Source: Bolinopsis microptera (taxonomy: Eukaryota; Ctenophora; Tentaculata; Lobata; Bolinopsidae). From it: DNA of 64,000 nt. The stretch spans positions 13,561,118 through 13,625,117 of the forward strand of contig NC_087078.1 in the NCBI RefSeq assembly GCF_026151205.1. The letters are read 5' to 3'. The stretch's first letter is position 1; every line of letters begins with the position of its first letter. Under the pieces are notes generated by a model, which worked only from the letters and a program-made list of their open reading frames with translations, had not been told where the DNA came from and did no database searches. Below, piece after piece: positions 55,813-64,000 of this stretch. The translations under genes were made by a program, and so were the position numbers.

Positions 55813-57726
55813 GGCCTAAATAAAAGTAAAACTTGTTATTGCCTAGTAATACTGCTACAACATATAATATGAGAATTTACTAATTTTGTTCTTCTTCCCA
55901 AATATGATTCGTGGACAAATTCGGCAAAATGTAATTATTTTGGCTTAGGTAAGCCAGTCCTAGAATCCTCCCCCCTTCCCTCTTAAGATGACCTAAAACC
56001 TTAAGACAAGACTTCAAACTTAAAATCATTATTAAAGCCAACCAAGTAACCATACCAGAGTCGATTTGAATGACGTAAAAAGTAAATCATAAAGGAAATC
56101 ATAACGCACATTTAAATCTTTTAAAACGACCAGGAAAAACATTTTACATACAAAAATTTTTAAAACCTTATTGAGCCAGAAAAAAAAATTGACCAGCATC
56201 AATAAAAAGTTCTTCAATAGTAAATACAGTACACATTTTAATGTACATATTATGTAAGAATACAATGTAAAACAGTGACATCTTGATCAAGACAATTAAA
56301 GAGCAAAGTAAACAAAACGAGTAGAGAATAAAAGCTGCTATGTCACCTAAATGCCACATAAATAAAAACAGTAGAGAGTTCACTAACAGAAGGAAAATAT
56401 AATTCAATGTTTAAAGACCCTTATCAAAGCAGTATAAGTATCAATAAAACCTCAAGCTCAACAGCCAATGATATCACTAAATAGACAGTGTAGTGAAAAT
56501 AGAACGAGGTTGTTGCTATCTCCAATATAGTACCCACGGCCACCATCTTGATGCTTATGTTAAACACACGATGGAAACACCAAGTTCAAATAAGTGGCCA
56601 GGAGATCAAGAGCTGGGGGGGGGGGGGCTAACCCAAGGATCTGAAATACCGCTTCATTGTGTCCATCACTGAGATGATCACATGGATTCTTTGATCTGAT
56701 GTCTGTCACTACTAAATCCATCCCACTAACTGTACTAGGCTAATACTGGATCCACATTCAAAAGGACCTGACAATTGTCTTGCACCAGCTCTGTCTTTAG
56801 CTCATTGAAATCTATGGCGTTTTTACCAAATACCATTCTTTCAATTCAATTCAATTCCAAAAACCTAACTTGAACAATTAACTATAAAACAATCATTCAT
56901 GTACTTCAAAAATCACAAAGATGTTTATAACTTTCAACAATTTCTCTCGGTTGATTCATATTCAGACTATTATACAGACAATACAATTACACATAAGCGC
57001 TGACCTTAGACCAGCGATTATTTCGGCTAGGAAGAATATTTTTTCATGGCACCTAAAGCAGCTGATAGATGTCACTCGCATCTATTAGAAACAACTATAA
57101 AGTCAATTTCGAGAGAATTTTGACAAAGACCCCCCCCCCCCCCCCGGCCCCCTTAAGCCAAAAAAAAAGAAAAAAGGAAGCAACTCTTAGGAAGCCCCCT
57201 TAAGCCTAATTAGATCTGTGATGTTATCTTTTGTAACCATCTCTTCCATTCCGGCGCAATTCTTGTTTAGACACAAATTCGATCATGAACTGTTTGGTCG
57301 TAACATCTCTACTTGTGAATAACTTCACAACAACTAAACAGTAACCAGGTTAAGGAAGTTTTGATACATGTTTCGTATCCCAAATATCAGCCTTCGGCTT
57401 CGCGAGCGAAAAGTGGCATGCAACGTATGTCAAAGGAAGTGTAAGTGAATCATTTGCTTGTTTTGAATCTCCTGGCAAAATTCTTTTCATTTTTTCGAAA
57501 GTTTTCTGACAGCTTTTTGACAATTTGTCATTATGAGATAAATCAGCAGCTGCTGGAAGAATTACTGGAAGAATTGCTCCCACAATAACATCCTTCATAA
57601 TATAAGATTCATTCGAAGATAGTAATCAATGTTCCCATTGTTGAGTATATAATCAAACACTGAGAGTTTACTGAAATATTCATTGAATTTTACAAAAGAA
57701 ATCAATGTAGACAAATAACAGAGACT
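55813..57726. other. ARP2 upstream region and LINE upstream flank
   Basis: Presumed ARP2 promoter at the start. Also a poly-G run of about 12 at 56618-56629, a C-rich run at 57131-57150, and 57000-57160, which is related to the interior of the MITE at 25096. An 82-codon minus-strand frame at 57350-57598 (ATG start) has no recognisable family and is not called. Confidence 0.5.
57000..57160. repeat. Relative of the interior of the 25096 MITE, without its ends
   Basis: Shares tatttcggctaggaa, ttttcatggca, gctgatagatgtcactc and ttgacaaagaccccc-type blocks with 25275-25415, in the same order. Confidence 0.7.
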
Positions 57727-59883
57727 GTGGATGATGACCAATTTACCAGTGATCTCTTCGATATAGTAAACTTGATTGATCTTGGGAAAATTGGAACTAC
57801 TGATATGAGTGCATCTGTTGCCAACTTGAACGACTTGTGTGCTGAACTCCTAGATGAGCATGCTCCAATAGTCTCCAAGAAGGTATCTGTTATTGATTCT
57901 GCACCTTGGTTTGATAATGAATACAGGGACTACAGAAAGCTGAGAAGAAAAGCCGAAGCAAAAACTCGTAAACCAACAGCAACGCTTGAAGATAAAATCA
58001 TGTTTAGAGACATCAGCTCAGAATGTTCTAAAATGGCTGATCTGAAGAAGAAGGAGTACTTTAAGAATATGGTAGAAAACTCTAAAGGCAACCCAAGAAC
58101 TTTGTGGCAGCTGGTCAATAGAAATTTAGACCGTAAACAATCTAATCCTCTGCCAGATTACACAGAAGATCTTCCAAAGCTAGCAGCAGACTTTAACGCC
58201 TACTTTACATCTAAGATTGATAACATTAGGAAAGATATGGATCATGATCGGTTTACTCTTCCATCAGACTCTTCTGCTGAAGCTCCCGAATCCTACCACT
58301 GGTCTACCTTTGAACCTGTCACATTAGATGAGCTAAAGGAAATCATTGACGAGTTTGGTATCAAATGTTCACCTTCTGACATCTTACCTACTACACTGCT
58401 TAAAGAGAACATCAGCATTCTGCTACCATTACTTCTACAGATTGTTAATGCATCCTTATCTCAAGGTTCAATGGACGGAGTCAAACTTGCTGATATTGTT
58501 CCCCTCCTGAAAAGTAACTCTCTTGATCCTAATGTCTTGAAAAACTTTCGCCCTGTCTCAAACCTCACTTTCCTTGGGAAGCTAATCGAGAGAGTGGTGT
58601 TAAAGCGCCTAAACGATCACTTAGATAAGCATAATCTCCACTGCCCAGAACAGTCTGCATACAAGAAGACCTTCAGCACAGAAACATTATTGATCAGAAT
58701 ATGGAATGATCTTCTAGTTGCATCAGATGAAAAGAGTGCTACAGTTGTCATGATGCTTGACCTATCGGCGGCGTTTGATACTGTAGACCATGATGTCTTA
58801 CTGAACATTCTCATGAAGGAGATAGGACTAAGGGGCACTGTGTTAAAATGGTTTACTAGCTTTCTAAAAGGTCGTGCTCAGAGAATTCGACTTGGTTCTA
58901 CTCTCTCTGAAGAAATAGTTATTAAGTTTGGTGTTCCTCAGGGCTCAGTTCTGGGACCTGTTCTGTTTAACCTTTATATCAGATCCATCTATAGATTTGT
59001 ACAAGGAATGGACTTCACAATTTATGGGTATGCAGATGACCACCAGATCTTAAAGAGATTTAAACCCATCAACCAGTGCGAAACGTTACTCTCTCAGCTC
59101 AGGGGATGCTTTGCATCTATTAGAGCTTGGATGAAAAAATACTTTCTAGCAATGAATGACAGTAAAACACAGATAATCGTTTTTGGTCCTATGTCCGTCC
59201 TACGAGAGATCAATATAAAGGGAGTGAATTTTGGGAGTGACACAACTATTCGATTTGTGAGCACAGTTAAGAATCTTGGGATACATATGGACTCTGGGCT
59301 TACTATGAGCAACCATGTTGTTGAGTTGAAGAAGAAATGTTTCCTAACACTACGCAACCTCACTAAGATAAGGTTTCTGCTGACTACAAAACAGCTTAAG
59401 ACAATTGTTAATAGCCTCGTTGTTTCTTGTTTGGACTACTGTAACGCCATGTTTTACGGCATCTCCAAGTACCTCATACATCAACTACAGCTTATTCAAA
59501 ATGCCTGTGCAAAAGCAGTAACTGGAAAATATAAATTTGATCACCTAGGCGACGATCTTGATAAATTGCACTGGCTTAATATACCTAAAAGAGTGATTTT
59601 TAAAATATGTCTCCTATCTTTTAAGGCTATTAATGGAATAGCGCCACTGTACCTTCAAGATATGTTTAAGTATGCTCACCATGGACACACTGTTAGGCTC
59701 ATAGTCCCTTATCGTTCAACCAAGGGTTTTGGTGATCGTAGTTTTAGTGTGGTTGGTCCACGAGTTTTTAATGCACTACCAGACTCAGTTAAACAATGTT
59801 ATTCTGTTGAGGCGTTTAAGTCCGCACTGAAGACTTATTTGTTTACTTTATCTGACACTGAGGTAGCAAAAATGTTTTATTAA
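57727..59883 (+). CDS. LINE (CR1/L2/jockey-like) reverse transcriptase ORF, 718 aa, endonuclease missing
   Basis: The open frame starts in the linker that normally follows the APE endonuclease (DLCAELLDEHAPIVSKK, PWFDNEYRDYRKLRRKAE). It then has RT motifs: NFRPVSNLTFLGKLIERVV, SAYKKTFSTETLLIRIWNDL, catalytic LDLSAAFDTVDHDVL (Asp near residue 352), FGVPQGSVLGPVLFNLYI (near 402) and YADD at 435-438. After the palm come KNLGIHMDS, LVVSCLDYCNAMFYGI, LHWLNIPKRVIFKICLL, and the C-terminus SVVGPRVFNALPDSVKQ. Catalytic residues are intact and no stops occur, so this is a young copy. The endonuclease, and any ORF1, are absent from the 57350-57726 flank, so it is 5' truncated. A 3' tail is suggested by attaattaataac near 60073. 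Confidence 0.92.
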   Translation: MDDDQFTSDLFDIVNLIDLGKIGTTDMSASVANLNDLCAELLDEHAPIVSKKVSVIDSAPWFDNEYRDYRKLRRKAEAKTRKPTATLEDKIMFRDISSECSKMADLKKKEYFKNMVENSKGNPRTLWQLVNRNLDRKQSNPLPDYTEDLPKLAADFNAYFTSKIDNIRKDMDHDRFTLPSDSSAEAPESYHWSTFEPVTLDELKEIIDEFGIKCSPSDILPTTLLKENISILLPLLLQIVNASLSQGSMDGVKLADIVPLLKSNSLDPNVLKNFRPVSNLTFLGKLIERVVLKRLNDHLDKHNLHCPEQSAYKKTFSTETLLIRIWNDLLVASDEKSATVVMMLDLSAAFDTVDHDVLLNILMKEIGLRGTVLKWFTSFLKGRAQRIRLGSTLSEEIVIKFGVPQGSVLGPVLFNLYIRSIYRFVQGMDFTIYGYADDHQILKRFKPINQCETLLSQLRGCFASIRAWMKKYFLAMNDSKTQIIVFGPMSVLREINIKGVNFGSDTTIRFVSTVKNLGIHMDSGLTMSNHVVELKKKCFLTLRNLTKIRFLLTTKQLKTIVNSLVVSCLDYCNAMFYGISKYLIHQLQLIQNACAKAVTGKYKFDHLGDDLDKLHWLNIPKRVIFKICLLSFKAINGIAPLYLQDMFKYAHHGHTVRLIVPYRSTKGFGDRSFSVVGPRVFNALPDSVKQCYSVEAFKSALKTYLFTLSDTEVAKMFY

Positions 59884-62244
59884 TAATTTTAACCCTCTCT
59901 TTGACTTATCTAAATTATATTAGCTTTTTGGAAGTTTTATGAACGAATTTATACATAGAACTTTATTTTGCTTTTGATATATAGTTTTAAAAGTATTTTT
60001 GTAAACTAGTTGTAGTGACACTGCTGAGTAAAAGTGTACGCTTAATAGTGGTGTTTTTAAATTTCAATTTTAATTAATTAATAACAGATCCCACAATAGA
60101 TGACATCTGTCCGAACCATTCACAGACAAGTTGGAATTTCTAAATAAAAACTCATGTATTACAGTCGAATCTGCGTTATTGGTAATGGTACAAAGGCAGT
60201 GATAGTCAATTTGTAAGAGTTCACAGTTTTGATAAAAGCCCCTAGAAAGTTAGGTGTAAAATAGTCCAAACACACCCCCTTGACACTTGAAATCTTTGAC
60301 GGATGTTACTCGTCTAAATTTCTTCGAAGTAGCGCGCGCCGGAGCATTAACAATGGATCAATTAAGCATTAATAATGGTCAATTGAAATCTTTACAACAG
60401 ATTGAATGACACACTTGAAAAATTTCAATAAAAGTTGCTTCAGTTAGTATACTTTGAAGACCAATAAAGGCTTTGTATTATATATTACCTTTGAGCCAAT
60501 CTATTTTGTGAACTTTTGCAAATTTACACATAAATTTAGCATCATCCTTTGTTATGTCAATACATTCAGTTAAGTATAAAAATTAATTATAAGGCTTACT
60601 GGGCGTCGCTCAGCGCAAACTATTATTTTTACTTCTTATCGAAAGGATCTTCGCATCGACGGGATCGTTGCTCTGCTTCGCAGAGCAACGATCTGGAAAA
60701 GTTGACATCGTCAATCAAATCGAATTCCTCCCTCTAAATTCTGAAATAATACTTGCAACTTATGGGGGTCACGACGTGATAAAAAATAATACCGCATGAT
60801 ACAAGCTTTCGGCAGCTTTAAAATATTTGTTTCAAGAAATTATTCAAAAAAGATACCAAAATTTTAGGCGCGCCGCGCATATTTTTGACGATTTACACCA
60901 CAATATAAAGTGTGTAAATCGAGCGTTAAAACAAATATTGTCATATTTTTTATCTAAATGCCTAGTTTTTTAGTGTCATTCATGTTGTATCTCAAAATTA
61001 CTTTTCACGCGCTGTTTGGTTAATGGTTATCTTTCAATATGTAATTTGATTATTAACTGCGTTTTTATGTATTCTGATTTATGTGGAGTACTCATTCATA
61101 CTATTTTCCATCGTTTTTATCCTAGACCCTGGTCATTAGGAAAGTTTGCACGAGATGGACCACGTTTTTCCCAAGTTAACTTTAAAAGATTGTCACAGGA
61201 AGAACTTCTAAGACAGGCATGTGATAATTCACATGTCTACAGTTCAACTAATTATTTAAATTTTTAAAGCATTTAGTCGAGGGCAAACTGATTCATCAGA
61301 TCGAACTCTTTCAGAATCCGAAAAGAAGAGGGAATTTGTTTCGCTACTTGGGGAAAATTGAGGCTAACAATTCATTTCTAATTTTTGAATTATGTTTGAA
61401 CAATAACGTCCTTTAAATTATCCTTTGAGCTGGAATACATTGTGTGGATACTTTAGGTCGATGGTAGACTCCACCTTCCCTTTCTGTCTTTTGATTAGTT
61501 TTAAACTAATTACAACACTACAAATCTATTACATTTATTGAGGACCCCTAGTGGGACATCACACCTCAATAGAATGTAACAACAATTGCAGATTGTTGTA
61601 TGTTGCATGACTAAAGTTTGGCAGAATACACAATAGTTTTCTTGTTCCTCACTCAATCATCTCAGCAACCATTCCAACTCATACCTAAACGGTGAGTTTC
61701 ACAGCTGAGATCATATACATTGTCATTCATCTAAACTCAGAAAAGCTCTTTTGTCAGCACTGCTGGCAATCCCTATCACACTTTTCTGGTGCCCATATCC
61801 TTTCAGGTGTTGGGAAATCGATCTCTAAACGGAGCGCAAAGCAAAGGCTGCAAAGACAATCAGACTACGTCCAAAGAGAACAAAATAGCTACTCCCTACT
61901 ACTTGGTACTGTAAACTGTTAATCAATTCGGAAACATTTGGAATTCAGTTTGACAACGCGACGGACAGTGTATAATCATTGATATTCTTGGACATTAACA
62001 AGGACAATCACTTGACAAAACTAGTTATAATAAAGTTTAGCCAAGTGTTGCCTGTTTCAAGAGCTCGTTTTTAAAGCTCTTTCTGGAAAGTTAAGCCAGT
62101 TCAATAAAGCTTAACACCCCATTACTCTGACTAGACATTTATCAAGTCAGATATCATAGAATTGTGACAGTTAAAGCTAGTTTTACAAAAGCTCTGGGCT
62201 GTAACAATTCTACTTGGTTTGGTTTCTAGTGACGGCACACAAAG
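59884..62244. other. LINE 3' flank and gap, no gene recognised
   Basis: The LINE 3' untranslated tail runs to about 60090. Short pieces of the 32-kb GC-rich repeats (cgaagtagcgcgcgccgg at 60326, tactgggcgtcgctcagcgc at 60597) are present. 61510-61620 has short inverted words (ttgattagttttaaactaat; caattgcagattgttg). Probably includes the 5' untranslated region of the element whose ORF begins at 62245. Confidence 0.5.
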
Positions 62245-64000
62245 ATGTCTATTAAACTGAAACCTAACAAACCAAAGGTTGTGTCAATTGCAACAGTTGA
62301 CACTGCAAAAAACAACCAACTCGAAAGTTTGTATTGTAGCCTATTAGAGACTTCTGATTCAATTGTTGTGTCAGCCTCAAATAGAAAGATGCTCACAAAC
62401 TGTATAAAAACAAGTCACATATACACCCAGCTCCAACTATTGAGTCCAAGTTCAGAAGTTCTTTTTTGCTTTGACGGGCAGTCGCACTTTCTCTGCTCCT
62501 TTGTTGAACTTTCGGATACTGCTCACCAAATTGCCCTGCCTAAAGATATTGTTCTTGCATACTCTGGCAAAACATTAAGCTTTGAAGACAAAAAGAAAGT
62601 GCTATACCAGATGCACATAGGAGAAAAACTACACGATGTAGCAGATGTCCCATGGTGGGCCTTAACACTCCCACAGATGATTGCAGTTGCCCAAGAACGA
62701 CTTGAAAACATTGTTGATGCAAAAGTAAGAGCACTTTCTTACCCCTACACCTGGCTGGCAACTAAACTGAAGTCGGGTATAGAGTTCAAACAGCAGTTTG
62801 GAGTTCCTAGTAACTTCGATTATGCACTCTTTGCATTTTCTATGAAAACTCCCTTGGATTGTTCCTGGTCCTGTGTCAAGTCTGCTGAGAACAAAGAGTA
62901 TGTCTCTCAAGTCAAGACTCTTTTCACAAAGATGCAATCACCACCTCATACCCTTTTAAAGCCACATCCAAAAATCTCCTTACATAACTCTGCAAATCAA
63001 AAATCAGGACCCAATATCAAAGTGGGAAATCAGCAACTCATTACGACAAGTCTTACATCTGTAGCTGTGAGGACACCGAGCACATTTGAGATCGATCTTG
63101 AATCAGATTTTTCACTTGTTCCGTCCATATTAAAGAAAGACTTGCATGTCATCCAAGAGGACTCTGGAATTCTATGCTGCCATTGCCAGAAGGAATGCAA
63201 ACAGGAGTTGCTCACATGCGGATACTGTGAACTGAAAGTACACTACAAATGTTATGATTCTCAAACAACAACATCAACAACAAAAAGATCTGGTGAAACT
63301 AGGAAGAAGCCAATGGCAGACTCCACATATAAAAATATATGCAAAATTGAGAATTTGCATTGGCTTTGCAATTCATGTGACTCTCCAAGCCTACTAAACC
63401 ACATTCTGGATCTAGGCTCCGTAAAAGTTAAAGCTAAAATCGCAGAGTTGACTAAAAAAGATGGGGAGTACACAACTGTTGTGAGAAAAGATATGGACAC
63501 GCAAACAACAATTGACCCCTATAAACAGCTGTATGATAGTGCCTCCATAGATGACTCGGCCCCAACTGAACACATCTCAGATCTGTCAGCTTCAGATACA
63601 TATGATAACCTCTCTATCTTGTGCAGCAAATCTGACAGAGATTTCAGCAGCAGTCTGTCCTTGAGACCCATTGAGTCCAACACACATCTAGAAGAGTCTA
63701 TAATCAAAACACCAGACCTCAATCCTCCAGTTCAGCAAAAAATTTGTTGTCCAATCCGAACCTCAACACCTGAAAGAAGAGATGGGGGAAAGAAGAAAAA
63801 TATTCAGGTAGACTCACAAGATAGGCTAGTTTGTAGTAAAGAGATGGTTGACCCATTGACATCGTACTCAAATATCAGTAGTTCAGAACAAAATGTCCAC
63901 ATCAACAGAACTCTGAGTGACCAAGTTGATGTATTAGCATCACAACACTCCGCAATCTGCTCTATCGAAAGATATATGTCACAAATGAAGGCTGAAATGA
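62245..64000 (+). CDS. Long open frame with PHD-like finger, probably LINE ORF1; continues past the window
   Basis: From ATG at 62245 the frame stays open for 585 codons to the last base, so it is truncated only by the window. About residues 1-250 form a domain I do not recognise (MSIKLKPNKPKVVSIATVD at the start, VPWWALTLPQMIAVAQERL, YTWLATKLKSGIEFKQQFG). Residues 311-378 give C-x2-C (311/314), C-x2-C (325/328), H-x2-C (333/336) and WLC-x2-C (375/378), a Cys4-His-Cys3 PHD-type finger. A Ser/Asp-rich region follows, and the visible end (IERYMSQMKAEM) looks like the start of a coiled coil. PHD fingers are known in ORF1 of some CR1-type LINEs. A host gene is the alternative. Confidence 0.7.
   Translation, partial: MSIKLKPNKPKVVSIATVDTAKNNQLESLYCSLLETSDSIVVSASNRKMLTNCIKTSHIYTQLQLLSPSSEVLFCFDGQSHFLCSFVELSDTAHQIALPKDIVLAYSGKTLSFEDKKKVLYQMHIGEKLHDVADVPWWALTLPQMIAVAQERLENIVDAKVRALSYPYTWLATKLKSGIEFKQQFGVPSNFDYALFAFSMKTPLDCSWSCVKSAENKEYVSQVKTLFTKMQSPPHTLLKPHPKISLHNSANQKSGPNIKVGNQQLITTSLTSVAVRTPSTFEIDLESDFSLVPSILKKDLHVIQEDSGILCCHCQKECKQELLTCGYCELKVHYKCYDSQTTTSTTKRSGETRKKPMADSTYKNICKIENLHWLCNSCDSPSLLNHILDLGSVKVKAKIAELTKKDGEYTTVVRKDMDTQTTIDPYKQLYDSASIDDSAPTEHISDLSASDTYDNLSILCSKSDRDFSSSLSLRPIESNTHLEESIIKTPDLNPPVQQKICCPIRTSTPERRDGGKKKNIQVDSQDRLVCSKEMVDPLTSYSNISSSEQNVHINRTLSDQVDVLASQHSAICSIERYMSQMKAEM

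Noticed and set aside
57350..57598. 82-codon minus-strand ORF with ATG
   Set aside because: No recognisable domain, no splice partners, adjacent to a LINE truncation point.

Overview
This is a eukaryotic, animal-type chromosome segment. It is AT-rich, its genes have many introns with GT..AG boundaries, and it is full of minisatellites, MITEs and non-LTR retrotransposon pieces. Five protein-coding genes could be assembled exon by exon from the sequence, with splice phases that close at every junction: (1) a CCP5/AGBL5-like tubulin carboxypeptidase (+, 634 to at least 20836, 5' end outside the window); (2) a small secreted Apple/PAN plus Sushi protein (-, 4488-6848) nested in a CCP5 intron; (3) an SVOP/SLC22-like transporter (-, 38042-40259, 485 aa); (4) ERGIC3 (+, 40978-47922, 390 aa); (5) actin-related protein 2 (-, 52494-55812, 391 aa). 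Part of a sixth, histidine-rich gene (-, 22106-22903) lies in another CCP5 intron. The PAN/Sushi protein and the repeat style suggest an early-branching metazoan, most likely a cnidarian and perhaps a hydrozoan. That is an inference of modest confidence.

Layout. 0.6-27 kb: CCP5 with introns swollen by tandem arrays (27, 13, 50, 15, 41, 7 and 53 bp periods), nested genes and MITEs. 27-35 kb: gene-poor repeat land, with a 2.8 kb inverted-repeat element, GC-rich palindromic modules, a LINE fragment and MITEs. 35.4-37.9 kb: a complete Tc1/mariner-like element with terminal inverted repeats of about 525 bp and a frameshifted transposase. 38-48 kb: the transporter and ERGIC3, transcribed away from each other from a shared gap of about 0.7 kb. 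48.4-50.5 kb: a 276-bp satellite carrying a retrotransposon 3' piece with an exact 11-bp target-site duplication. 52.5-55.8 kb: ARP2. 57.7-59.9 kb: a LINE reverse-transcriptase ORF lacking its endonuclease. 62.2 kb to the end: an open frame of at least 585 codons with a PHD-like finger, running off the window, probably a LINE ORF1.

The most interesting pattern is that several intronic arrays are tandem copies of a functional splice junction. Acceptor-plus-exon-start copies precede CCP5 exons at 634 and 10286 and the ERGIC3 exon at 45787. Donor-containing or donor-abutting copies follow CCP5 exons ending at 1602 and 12509 and the ERGIC3 exon ending at 44108. In all three acceptor cases the decoy copies, if used, run into an in-frame stop, while the copy joined to the real exon does not.
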